Origin: Trichosphaerium sp. ATCC 40318
Taxonomy: Eukaryota > Discosea > Flabellinia > Trichosidae
Reading direction: 5' to 3'
DNA: 64,000 bases
Assembly: GCA_038496445.1 (NCBI GenBank)
Contig: JALMLS010000502.1
Span: forward strand, 1 to 64,000
The position numbers were made by a program, and so were the translations under genes. Below the pieces are notes generated by a model. The model searched no databases. It was not told where the DNA came from and saw only the letters and a list, made by a program, of their open reading frames with translations. This document shows, piece after piece, positions 35,408 to 47,356 of the stretch (positions within the stretch are counted from its first letter, which is position 1; each line of letters starts with the position of its first letter).

Positions 35408-38400
35408 ATGGCCACAAGTGGGCCGGAACGAAGTGGAGAACAAGAACCTGAGTTGGTTACGGATGTGGCTATACGCAGTCTTGTTGATGTCGAGGCTGAA
35501 TGGACGTACCGGAAAATCTCTTTTATGGGCGTAGTGACCAGTTTCGTTGGAAAACTGAGCGCAGGCGAAGACCTAACGAAAGTTTCGCTTCCAGCGATTC
35601 TAATTCACCCCTTCACCATGTTGGAGGCCGCTGCATACAGGGAGCTTTGTGTTATTCAACTGCTTCTAGACGCTAACAAACATAAAAAATCTACACACGA
35701 CAGATTCTTGAGCGTCCTCAGATGGCTATTGGCGACAACGCGCCAAGAAAAGTACCACAAGAAGCCAACAAACCCAGTATTAGCTGAAACTCACTTTGCG
35801 TGGGTTGACATGCCTGGCTATGGGCGCACCGAATTCATTGGTGAACAGGTCAGTCATCACCCGCCTATCACGGCGCTTATTGCTCGTAACGCCGAGCAAA
35901 ACATCGACATCTGTGGTAATCTGTCTTTTGGCGTTAAATTCGGCCGTAACTCAGTGGGGATCACTACAAATGGACCTGTGGACATTAAGCTGAAAAATTT
36001 TGATGAGGTTTACCATCTAGACAAGTGTCTACCAGATATGATTGTCCGTAAAGTCATCATTGGTACTAAACGTATCGCATGGGAAGGAGAAATAGAGATT
36101 GCGTGTCCTGAGACAGGGTACGGATGGATTTTTTTCAACTTCACAAAAAAAGTGTAAAAAATTGACAACTGTTGTTTTATAGGTACTCAGCGCAAATTAA
36201 ATATCACGAGAAGGGTGCGTAGACGTAGTGTACTTTTTTTTTTTTCCCGAACAACTGGCCTTTTTTTTGACTTTTTTGACGTTGCTGGACGTTGTTTGTC
36301 TCATTTTGAATAGGAAAGACGAATTTTATAACAGGTGTTATTCAGTTACATGGTGATAATAAATATGCTTTTAACGGCCAAGCTGGTAACGCTATCAATT
36401 ACTGGCCTGCATCTGAAGGATTAGATGAGAAAAAAGCAAAGACTATCAAATTGTTGGTTGATGCTTCTAAAGAAAAATTACAATACTTAAAATACGTACC
36501 GGTAAGTGTTTGCAAGTTTACCTGAAGGAAGTTTTTTTTGTTGTCTTTTTTTTGTTTACGTGGCGACTTATTTTCCTTTTTTCTAGCTTGACAAACTTGA
36601 TGATCTCTCATCTATGTTACTATGGCGTTACTTTAATCAACTACTTGTTGATAATGAGATGGCGAAAGCTGATGTTGTACGTGATTAGTCTCAATGTTAG
36701 GACCAAGTTAATGTGGTTTTAATTTTTGTTTTTTTTGTAATAGGAGAAGAAACGGATAGAGTTCGAACAAAGAGAACGTCGCCGAATATTAGACGAAAAA
36801 GGAGGAGAACATGATTTTCAATATTTTGCAAAAGATAACGAAAGTGGTCTCTTTGAATTTAAAGATAATATTACTATTGATAAGGTATGAGAGAAATGAT
36901 CAGAAAATTCTTTTCAGGTTTATGTAGCACAAGAAATTCTCCTTTTTTTTTCTCGCTTGTTTTGCTTCATCAGTAGCTTACTGTGTACCCTTTAGATCTT
37001 ATCACGCGAGAGCAACCCTGTACTCGTCAAACCAGTGTCTCACACTGAATTCCCAGAACATACCGCCAAGCGTCAACCAAAAAAGAAGAAATCAAAGGTA
37101 TCAAAAAAAAAGAACAAAAAGTCGAAGAAGTAATAAGTACTTTATTGCAAATACTCTTAATACACCCATTTTTGTGTCTTTTGAACAAACAATATCCAAC
37201 AATAACTACCATCCTCTACTCCACCCCTTTGTAAAAACAGTAAACAAAAATATTCCTTACCTTAAAACAATTATTTCAAAAAAAAAAAAAAAAAAACATT
37301 GCAGTAAATTTTTTGTGTGCAGCCGGTGGAGTCAATAGATGATGAGCCAGAGAAAGATGCACCAAGGAAAAAAAAGAAGCATACAAATCTAGATGATGAG
37401 GATGCAGGATCAAGTGATGCTGGTCCACCGGAAGGCGGTATGAGCAGTTTTTTTTAAATCATTTTTGATAACTCTTTACAAAAAAATCATTTCAATTTCT
37501 TGCTTTTTTTTTTCTCCCTACCCAGCATAGTATATACTTTATAAGTGAAATAAACTACGTGTTTCTGTGGCGTGGGAGAAAATGCAGGGAACTGTCGGGA
37601 AGGTGTAAAGTCTTCATGTCTTTTTTTTTCTTGATTTGTAGATTTAAAATTGATTTATTTTGGTGTTGAATTTAAGCGCTATTTATTTGTTTTAGTCAAA
37701 ACGTAGCGTAAAAAAAGCTTTTTTTTTTTTTTTTTGGCAAAACGCGTAGCTGACATGTTATTGTAGATGATAAAGAAGATGAAGTGCCTTCACCTAGAAT
37801 TGTTGAGATGTAAATACGCGTATTTTACTCCTATGTGTTTTTTGTTTACTTGTTAAAGTTACTTGTGTAATTTACTTACTTGTTACGTGTAGTGGTGAAG
37901 AGTCTGACGAGGAAATTGACTCAAAAGGCAAAGGAAGTAAAAAAACAGCCAAAAAACAAATGAAACTACAAAAAATCAAATTTCGTCAAAATCAGAAGGA
38001 TCTCCAATCAGCAGCTGCTGATAAACTCAAAGCAGTCCGTAATCAAATAACAGTTGAAGGAGGTGTTGCAAAATCAGGATGGATGAAGTTGAGAGGCACC
38101 ATGAAGCGATGGATTTCAAGATACTTTATTTTGCGTAAAGGTCAGTTAGTTTACTTCAAAGATGAGGCTGCAGCCGCCAGAGGACATTGCCAAGGCATCG
38201 TTTTGCTTCAGTGCGTAGACAAGTTTTTTCTTCCAAGTAGACAAAGGTTTCCTTACGTTTTTCAAACAAGGGGTTGCGTGGTTAGACCAAGACCTTCTAA
38301 GAAAGGTGGTTTCTGCTTTAAAGTATTCAACATGTTCAAGTTTAATGTATACAGTAAGCAAGGTTTAAAAGGAGAAACACTTATTAGAAGTACTCTATTA

Positions 38401-39380
38401 CCTGGTGCGCCATTGTTTTGTGTTTTGTGTTTTCGGTTACGTGTTGTGCGCGTACAAATGTTAGAAATATTCAAAAAAACTGATTTAGCTTTTTTTGCGT
38501 TGTAAACTAACTATTTCATTAAAGTATCTCTTGATCATTGCATATTACGTGTAACAGAAGAAAGCGAAGGTCATTCATGGATTCAAGCTATTTTATCATG
38601 CATCCCCAATTACGAGCAGATGCGCCAGGCTAATCCTAAAGAGTATCAGAACGCGTTAGCAGGCGCAGACTCTGATGAAGATGACGAAGAGGTATGTATA
38701 GGGCCACAAAAGGCTCCATTAGCGTAGATATCTCTGTTCCTCTAATATGTGTACTAGACGTCTCTTGCTGTACCAGACAAGTCCGGTAGACCAACAAGCG
38801 TGCGTCTTAAAACAAATGAAGCCTTAGCGGTGTGATTGTTGGTTGTATCTTGTTTTTTAAGTTTTTTTGTTTAGGATGAGGATGGTTTCTCACCAGGTAC
38901 GCTTACTCCTAGCGGATCACTTTACTCTGTGCTTGGTGCAAACCGCTCAAATGAAACAACAGCATCATCTTCTCTTACTACAAAACATGTTGCGAGGGTT
39001 ATAAAGAAGGAGTGTGGTAACATAGCAAAGGTAAGGATCGTCGCGTAGTTGTTTTAGAGGACTTTTTTGACCTTTTTTTTCTTTCATTTTTTGTGGCCTT
39101 GTTACTCATCAGTTTTGTGTAGACTACTGCGGCTGATACGTTGGCAGAGTTTAATGATGAACTGAAGAAGCGTTTGGAGAGGAGTGAAAATAGACTTATG
39201 AATGTTATGCGTAAAATGAGGGAGGATATTAAAAAGTCTGTGAAGGCTGATATTGCTGGTAGCAAAAGTAAAAGTTGGCTTGACTTTTTGGCCCACCCAG
39301 CTGTATTTTTACTTGCTGCTATGATTCTCTGGTATGTCATGAGTATCAACAGTCGCCTCAATACTGTATTGGATAAATGA
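35408..39380 (+). CDS. Oxysterol-binding-related protein, ORD-PH-TM order
   Basis: The start is ATG 35408 (MATSGPERSGEQEPELVTD). The lipid-transfer domain (ORD) comes first, with the signature GEQVSHHPPITALIARN, then GNLSFGVKFG, YSAQIKYHEKGKTNFITG, LLWRYFNQLL and EKKRIEFEQRERRRI. A Lys-rich, then acidic linker follows (KRQPKKKKSK, DDEDAGSSDAG). A PH domain comes next: SGWMKLRGTMKRWISRYFIL, KGQLVYFKDE, GFCFKVFN, HCILRVTEESEGHSWIQAI. A coiled coil (LAEFNDELKKRLERSENRLM) and one C-terminal membrane segment (FLAHPAVFLLAAMILWYVM) end at 39380. ORPs exchange sterols or PS against phosphoinositides at membrane contact sites. The tail anchor suggests the ER, as in ORP5/8, but there PH precedes ORD. 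Confidence 0.85.
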
Positions 39381-39610
39381 TTATTCTACAAGAGCAGGAT
39401 GGCACTACTTGCAAAAAAAAAAAAACAGTAAAAACCTAAAAAATGTACATACATTGTTTTGACAACACTGTGACGTCATTGTTTTTTTGTTATTTTGTAT
39501 TGAATTTATATGATTTTTAAAGGGCGTTGTTTGTTAGTGTTTTTAATGTGGACTTAACTTCACGATTTTTTTGTTAAGTTGTTCTTTTTTTTGCTTTTGT
39601 AAACCGTTAC

Positions 39611-41182
39611 ATGTACGATCCAGATAATAATCCAGGTTAGATGAGTTTGTTTGAATGATATATAGCGTTAATATATTTTATTCAAAGCGATTGTTATTGA
39701 CAGTGGTGCAAGCGTGACAAAGGTCGGTTTTGCGTCCACTGATGGGCCTAAAGCAGAATTTCCTTCTGTAGTGGGACAACCTGAACAAATAAACACGCAT
39801 GGCGCCAAAGGTAAGCGTGGTAATGCCAACACACTATATTTTATCCGTTTTGAGTTCGCTCAAAGTATTTTTGCTTACAAATGTGCTTACAGTGCGCTCT
39901 TATGTTGGTTCGGATGCACTGGCACTACTACCAGACATTGGAGTGAACTATCCTATGGAACACAACTCAGTAACGGATTGGGATGCCTTTGAAAAAATCT
40001 ATCATCACGCTTTCTACAAATCCCTTTGCGTTTCTCCTGAAGAACGCCCAGTGTTCGTGTTAGATACACCTGGTATGCCTCTCTCGTACAGGTACTCATG
40101 AAGTCTCATAACAACCTCAAACAGCTGTTTTATGCATGTTTTGTAAACAAGTGTTTTGTTTTTTGGTGTTTGCAAACATAGCTCCAATGCAAGTCAGTAC
40201 TTCGATTGAATTGGTTCAACAGTTGTTAAATTTCAATTTTTATATTTTATCTTGGATGTTTAATCACGTGTACTCTTGTAGAGAAAAGATAACAGAGATA
40301 TTAATGGAAACTTTTGGTGTACAAGCAATGTATATTGCTTTTAAAGGTCGTACAGCATTTAGTGGGTATGGTGGTGGAGATGGTTTAGTATTACATTGTG
40401 GTGCTGGAGGAACACATACGTTCCCAAGCAATTCAGGATACTTGGTTGAGAGTGCTATAAAGAGATTGAATGTCGGAGGAAATGACTTGACAATGTATTT
40501 GATGAAGATGTTAAGTCAGAGTGGTAAGTGTACCTCTATCGATAGAAAGAGTTTAGAGGATATAAAGCACAAGTTTTGTACTGTTGCTCCTTCGAGTTGC
40601 GAGTCTAAAATAGATGCTAAACCGAAGGAATATGAGTTACCTAATGGTGAAAAAATAATGATAAAAAATGAACAGTTTCTTTGTGCTGAAGCACTTTTTG
40701 ATCCTAGTTTGGTCGGATCAGATTCTAAAGGTATTCATCATCTTATATTTGATGCAATTGATTCTTGTCCTCTTGATTTACAGAAGGTACCAATCAGCAT
40801 TGAACAAATCTCGAAAAAACCAAGAAAAGTAAGTGTGGACTCATCAGTTTATGTAGGATTTGTACAACAGCATTATCCTTTCTGGTGGTGTTTCTCTAGT
40901 TCCTGGTATTGCAAAAAGGATCGTTTCAGAGGTGTCTAAGCTTGCACCTTCTAAAGCAAATGTGAGCGTGGTAGCTTTGGAACAAAGACAATTATTACCT
41001 TGGCGTGGTGGTTCAGTTGATGCTTCTTTGTCAACATTTCAACAAAGCTGGTAAGATGACATATATTTTTTTTCCTTATACTGTGCTTACATTGAATGAA
41101 TGGTTGTAGGTTTGAAAAAAAGGATTATCTTGAATATGGCGCATCATATGTTCACACAGTTTGTGGATTTAAGATGGTGTAG
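39611..41182 (+). CDS. Divergent actin-related protein
   Basis: ATG 39611 (MYDPDNNP) splices to AIVIDSGASVTKVGFAS, the phosphate-1 loop of the actin fold. Actin landmarks follow: EFPSVVGQP, NYPMEHNSVTDWDAFEKIYH and HAFY, SPEERPVFVLDTP, and the second phosphate region, where the usual DxGxxxT reads HCGAGGTHTF. GGNDLTMYLMKML, NSIILSGGVSLVPGIAKRI and LLPWRGGSVDASLSTF are also present. The C-terminus YGASYVHTVCGFKMV differs from the KCF end of actin. The changed second phosphate motif suggests altered nucleotide binding. I could not place it in a named ARP class; it may be lineage-specific. The stop is at 41182. Confidence 0.8.
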
Positions 41183-41296
41183 TGCTGGTTCATCAACTGG
41201 CATACATAACTGGAGAGAGTGTAAATAGTTATTTCGAGTCAAACATAAAAAAAATTATAAAAGACTTATGAGGCTGTTTACCTCATTCTATTTTAT

Positions 41297-43471
41297 TTAG
41301 ACTGGTACAAATTTCCACATTGAACTGTAGCCAGAATGTCCACTGTACTGTGCACGGGTTTGTGCATCAGGTTGTTCAATATGAATACGAGCAGAAGACT
41401 TGAAGCGATTGTAAATGTAAAAATGATATGGACTGTTTGTGCCTATAAGTTGCCATAAAGCGCTATTAGGAGCATGACCAGTTTGTACAAAACCTGTGTT
41501 ATCGTGAACATGAAGAATCCTTCCTGTATCCAAATTTATCATCTGAAAAAAACGAGGATTATCAGCGATTGGCTTAAACTCCCAAGTAGCACTTAAGTCC
41601 CGGATATTCGCAACTGATGCAGTTGAAGTCCTTGCATCGTATAAGTAGTTTGGTCCTGGCTGTTGACTCTCACATTGGTAGGTATTAGCTGGTGTTTGAT
41701 TCACAAGAAACCAATGAAACAGAGTTCCAAAATTCGAAGTTGTGTATTGTACACGACCTTGAGAATCAAGACTATTCCTGTGCATTCTTCCTGGTCTTTT
41801 CCTGTTTTTGATTATATGCCAGCCTGTACTCCAAGCATGTGGTATTTTCTCCCATTGTGCCATAGTTGGTACTTGATCCATTTGAACAAATCCAGTAGCT
41901 TCCTGTAAGTGTACCATACGTCCAGTGAAAACGTTTGTAATAATATGCCATTGAGAAGATCCGATTCTTTCAATTGTGAACATTGATGCACTGTTACGTG
42001 TTGTACTATATCCTAGACCTTTACCTAACCCGTTATCACGGAGGTATGTGTTCTCCTTCCATCGTGATTGGATGTAGTATCTTCTACCATTTATGACAGG
42101 GTGAGCTGGGATTGATTTTATCAAAAAAGTTTCTTGAGTTCTGAGGCCTGTTATAGTTTGAGTTGTTTGTCCGTTTGAGATGACACGTTTACTAAATCCG
42201 TCCCAATAATATACGTTTAATTGAGCAGTATTACCAGGTATGTTCCTTACTGTAAAGGAGGAGCTTACAGTATCGCACAAGTTGTTGATGTTTTGTTTTG
42301 CCCACATCCTTTCACGTCCGTTTGTGAAGGTATGACCTCCTCTGCCATGAGAATTGACTGTTTCTACGTGCATGTTTGACAGTAATTCGTTTGTCATCTT
42401 ATAAACTTGACCTTTAAGATTAGGTGTCCATGGGGAGAGCCTCGAACAGGAACCATATGTCGGATCGTCAGAGTCAGTGTTAAAAATGTTCCACATTAGA
42501 GCAAACCCAAGAGCGGGTGTTCTTCCATCGTTCTTTGAAACACAAAGTCCAGCGACGTAGGCTGTTAGTTGAAGCTTTGCTGCTAGTTGAGGCGTAAGCC
42601 CTTGATCCAAAGCAGTCTTCATATTCCACTCAGAACAGAAATAAGGAACATCACGTGTTATACCAGAAGCACTTTTCACGTCTTCGAAATCACTTTGAGC
42701 ATTCTTCTCATAAATAGACAACGGAGTATATCTCAAATCATTGTACACGTGCAAATCAAACCCTGCAAGTTTACCATTGTTTATAAGTCCAGCGACAGCT
42801 GGTAAAAAACCTCGTAACCTGTGGTCACTAGCTGAGTTCTCAGTAGCGTATCCGCCCGGCATTACCATGGCTTGAGGGTACTCTGAATGTAATCCATCTG
42901 CGAGTCTTTCAAGAGCCGTAGCGTAGTCAGCAAGTGGAATAGTTTGATCCAAGTCAGGTTCATTTATTGCTTGCCAATATGTTATACCCCAGTTACGTAT
43001 TCCTTTGCTTATGAGGAATGCGCTGTTCGGCTTGAAACGCTTTGCAAAGTTCTGACCAATAGCATACCTTAAAACAGTTGTTAAGTCATAGTGTCAACAG
43101 ACTTCGTGTTCAAGGGCACGTGCCCCTCTTATATAAGCGTGGACGTACCAATTATACGTGAGGATAGGTTGGTACGCTGGATAATGACCGTAGTACTCGA
43201 ATGTGAATAGAATGTTTTTTACACCTGAAGCATGGGCTTGTACTACCAAATCATCGTGCGCTGAGGGTACAGGTGCATTGTTTCTCCAATACCAATAAGG
43301 ATAAGCGTTCATTCTAATCATACTAGCGCGAGCTGCTTTAAGAGCGTTAAACTTGTCAGGAGCCACCAAGCCATTTGGGAAGTTGCCACCGCCCGTCAAG
43401 TACGTCGCTTGTTGTAGTGCCATAGCTCCTGAAATGATAAACAAGATGGCAATTATACTTTGTAGAGCCAT
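41297..43471 (-). CDS. Secreted glycoside hydrolase with C-terminal trefoil-like repeats
   Basis: The start is ATG 43471 with a signal peptide (MALQSIIAILFIISGAMAL). The catalytic part looks like a clan A (TIM-barrel) glycosidase: SMIRMNAYPYWYWRNN, HASGVKNILFTFEYYGH, WGITYWQAINEPDLD (acid/base Glu after Asn) and VPYFCSEWNMKT (candidate nucleophile Glu). Two or three repeated modules follow with motifs of ricin-type or CBM13-like trefoils: YYIQSRWKENTYLRDNG, GRMVHLQEATGFVQ and the similar GRILHVHDNTGFVQTGHAP. The stop is at 41297. There is one intron near 43100; its exact ends are unsure. The substrate cannot be told. A role in digesting bacterial, fungal or plant polysaccharide is inference. 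Confidence 0.8.
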
Positions 43472-44036
43472 TGCTTGCTTAGGGAGATACTGTAACAATT
43501 TGATTTATTCATGTGACACGTGATTCGAACTGGCGCTAGTAACGACAGTCGATAATTTTCCATACAGCATGCTGTTAATTCTTTCTATAAAACCCGAAAA
43601 TGCCAGAACGCTAGTTGGGAAATTCGTATTTTATTTAAAATGTTGGCGGGTGAATAGTTCCGCCCATTCGATTCTGAGTTGCAGGTTCTTCATCTAAACC
43701 GATACAACACGCATGATTCTATTTACCTTCCAATTTCGAACAAAGACAGTTGTGTAGGTTGATGTTATGTCATAAATTTTTGTTTATGGTACATCACCTT
43801 TTCTTTCACTTAAGCCCTTTTGTTGTACTGTACACGTGGGCTGTTGCTCGTAAATCACTATCAAACTGTTTTGCTACCCCGTGGGTAGTTACCAACTGTG
43901 TAATAAAATAGGAGCTAGCGCTCTGCATCTTGTTCAACAAAACAGTTTAAAGAGCCTTTGCAAAAAAAGTGAAAACTAGCAAAAATACAAGTTGTTTGTT
44001 TATTTATCTTGCCATGTCCAAGGCAATATTTATAAC
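43472..44036. other. Intergenic, no gene seen
   Basis: Spacer between two minus-strand genes, with CACGTG at about 43515 and 43832. No coding or RNA feature recognised. Confidence 0.45.
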
Positions 44037-45239
44037 TCATCGAAGCGCCTTTGCTTCTATAACTCTCTTCAAAGTAGCTACTAACTCTGGTTTATTCCCA
44101 GCACTATCATATTTGAAGGCAAGAAGAAATTCCTTTAAATGACGTATTGTAATATCTCCATATGTATCCCATTTTCTCTTACTTCTTATCCTAGCTTTCT
44201 GCATTGTCCCTGCAGCAATACAAAGTGGTTTTTTACGCATATGAGGTAAACTTAATCCAAAAACAACCAGTGGACGTCCAAGAAGCTAATAACAACATGA
44301 GCAACATCAAAAAAAAAAGCAACCAAAAAAAACAACAACAAATGGCTTTTGACGCACTTCAGCTTCTCCTGGATGTTGACCAATACCTAATCGTTGGTAT
44401 CAATACATCATATAAAATATCACGTGTTTGAATTGAATATGTAAGGAAGACAAAAGAACATACCAAAGTGATTGTAAGATGCATTAATGTTTGCCTTTAA
44501 TGGCGCGAATTCTACTCTCCATTCGAATAAACCATTGGCTGAAGGTAAAGTCTCCTTTGGCTGGAAGTAATGTACTATTGTATATGCAGGGTATCTACCG
44601 ACAATAGGCCCTAGTAATATAAGCAACAGTACTGAAGAAAAGAGTAGTGAACTCCAAAAACCCCAACTATAAAGATAGGCGCTGCCTTCTTACCTACTGA
44701 CCATGGTAAGTACTTAATGATTGCATCTGGTCTCTGGTAAGTCTCAACAACAAACCAATGATCGCTTATATGAGCCTTAACCCATCCTACAAGCTTCAAG
44801 TCAATCCTAAAAACAAGTCATTAAAGAAAATAAAAAAAACCCACAAGTGTTTGTCAACTCACTCTTTTGTAGGTTCAGGGTCATCAGCAAGCTTGCGTCT
44901 TCTACGTTTAACGCCTGTTCTACTTCCTGCAGATTTTGGAAGATCACCTAAAGTCCGAATAGAGCCTGAAGAAGGTGCCTTTTTTCTCTTTTTGGAAACC
45001 TTTGGTTTTGGTTTTTTGTTTCCAATCCCACTTAAACAAAAAACGAGTCAATCACAGATTGATAAGCACGTGTTTTGTTTTAAAGGCTCAAGCAGTGGTG
45101 TACTAACGTACGTATAGCTCGTGATGGGCTTCAAAGCAGCAGAGACGTCATGAAGTACGAGAGTGTCCTGGTTCTTTATGACACTGTTTATTTGATCGGT
45201 TGGAGCCAATTGAACCACTTTTGGTGGGAATCCAGCCAT
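44037..45239 (-). CDS. Unknown protein with C-terminal SAP-like motif
   Basis: The start is ATG 45239 (MAGFPPKVVQLAPTDQINSV). A very basic exon follows (KKPKPKVSKKRKKAP, GVKRRRRKLADDPEP), likely a nuclear localisation signal. Then come KLVGWVKAHISDHWFVVETY, YTIVHYFQPKETLPSANGL and FEWRVEFAPLK, LGIGQHPGEAEV and a last exon with KRKWDTYGDITIRHLKEFLL followed by NKPELVATLKRVIEA. The end resembles a SAP helix pair (DLK-x-FL ... KxxLVxxL), a DNA-binding motif of chromatin and repair proteins. The rest is not recognised. The gene is divergent from the C2 gene. Nuclear function is inference. Confidence 0.6.
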
Positions 45240-45630
45240 AACTAAGTGAACATCAGATTGTACAACCTTGTGTAACGCTACTTTTTTGATTTTTGTTTTC
45301 GACGCTTGTTTCTGCTTTTATAGCATCTTGTAGTTCATTATAAGTGGCTGACGCGTTTATTGTAATTTTTTTAGTTCCAGAACTGAAATTACGTTACTTT
45401 ACTTCTGATTACTGTAATTCATACCTATTTCGGACACGTAGAGACCACGTCTCCATCTTTTGCCGTTAATTAGTCTGGTATTTCTTTGATACGCTCTAAA
45501 ATAGCTTATATGATCTTATTTACTTATTCACGCAATGCAAAGCTCCGATAAACCATAAAAACTAAAATAAAACGGAGAATATCGTTGACCGCCGTAAGTT
45601 ACTTGTGAACAATCGTAACGAATTGATATC
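45240..45630. other. Divergent intergenic region, no gene seen
   Basis: It should hold the promoters of the SAP-like gene (minus) and the C2 gene (plus). Nothing specific recognised. Confidence 0.45.
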
Positions 45631-47082
45631 ATGGGCTGTACCTTCCCTAAAAGTACTCCTCCAGATACTGTAGGTCTACTTACAGCTGAGGGAACAGCAA
45701 CGGCTATTGAGTCTGTAACTCTCCAAAAAGGTAAATCAGCTAACACCTATCACGTGGGTTCGTTAAATAATACATAAATAGGAGATTCTTTTGAAGTATC
45801 ACGTGATGAATTTTCAAAAGTTCATATAACATGCTTTTATGACGAACTGACGCCTCCAATTGATCCTAATATTGCGTGTCATATTTACACGTACGACAAG
45901 GTTATAGATAGAATAGATAGCGATAGTCATCGCTCTAAGGATGGAGCTGTAGTGGCCGCTGATCAGTTGGGCATATCAGGTGATTAATTTATTTTTTTAT
46001 GACCAACATCGTTTTGGTGTTTCTTCAGTTCCCTGGTAGCGATACGAGGTCTAAGCGGTACTTTAGAGCCTACTGATAGAGAGGCATTCTCTATAGCGTT
46101 TGATAAAGTAAATACAGATATAACGACGTTTATCTTTATCATGACAATTGGTTCAAGTGCGTTTTTTGTTCTTTCTTTTTTTCCACAAGCTCACTTGCAA
46201 AAAAGATGAAGTAACAACAGACGACATGCTCAGAAACATTGGAATGAGGATAACAGACTCAAAGACAGGATCGACTATCGCTATTCATAGGCTTGATGCA
46301 ACGCCAGCGAAGGAAGGATTCGTCTTTGGTAAGCCAACTTTTTTTTTATTTCCTTAACTTCAATAATCGCACTGCCAGGTAGTGTACGAGATGTGATCGT
46401 GTTCCTTAATGTGATAATAAGTATAGATAAATCGTAGCGGGAAAAATTGGGATTTGAAGATAATCAGTGATACGACAGATCCAAGGTGTCCGGATTTAGA
46501 TTCGTTTCTGGCACCAAAACCCAAATGGAAAAAAATGACGCTTACAGGTTTTTATTGCCTTTCACTTTTGCTCTTTTTAATGATACTGCTTTAGTTCATA
46601 ACGGTAAAAATCTTGCACCAAAAGATGGTTCAGGTACTAGTGATCCTTATTTTGAGGTTGAATGGGCAGGAAACAAAAAGAAAACAAAACACTTGGCAAG
46701 AACTTTAAACCCAGAGTGGGATTGGACTGAATCCATGTGCGTAAGCCTCAATCCATTATCCATCACTTAATCCGCTTCAAAGGCACTCTAATCAATATGC
46801 AAACCAAGACTTGATAATACGTGTATGGGATTATGACGTACTGACGTAAGAAGCAATTTTTCTTTCGAAAAAAGAAACTGCAGTTTCTTCTTTGCTTTTT
46901 TTCTTTAACCTCACTTCTTTGTTTACAGTGAAAATGACTACATGGGTGAAATAATGATTGAAGGCAGCAACTTAGTTGAAGGATTCAAAGTAAACCATGC
47001 TTTCTATCCATTAGAATGTAGCTCAAAACACAAAGGTGAAAAAGTATCCGGAGGGATAACACTGAGTGTCTCTGTTGCATAA
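45631..47082 (+). CDS. C2-domain protein
   Basis: ATG 45631 (MGCTFPKSTPPDTVGLL) has a Gly-2/Cys-3 start that could be myristoylated and palmitoylated. The N-terminal half (FEVSRDEFSKVHITCFYDEL, SLVAIRGLSGTLEPTD, DMLRNIGMRITDSKTG) is not recognised. The C-terminal half is a C2 domain: TLTVHNGKNLAPKDGSGTSD, PYFEVEWAG, ARTLNPEWDW, LIIRVWDYDVL and ENDYMGEIMI. The calcium-binding Asp residues (KDGSGTSD and WDYDVLTEND) are largely kept, so calcium-dependent lipid binding is likely. The stop is at 47082 after ITLSVSVA. Some middle exon joints are tentative. Confidence 0.75.
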
Positions 47083-47356
47083 AACAAGCACAAAAAAAAA
47101 CCACGTGGTAAAATAAAACACTCACTTGTTTAGCACGTGCCCTATTTACATCTACATCTTCGTAACACAAACACTAGCTGCTTAACCTGTACATGTCAGC
47201 ACGAAGTTGGTGACTCTCAATGAAAATTTGTCGTAAAAACGAATCCTGGTTTTAGTCGTAAACCGTCAATATGCGTGTCGTTACTTTCGCCATTTCTGGC
47301 AACTACCTACAATTTTGCCTAACGTCGAACATCTTGATTGTGGAAGCTATTAGCGC

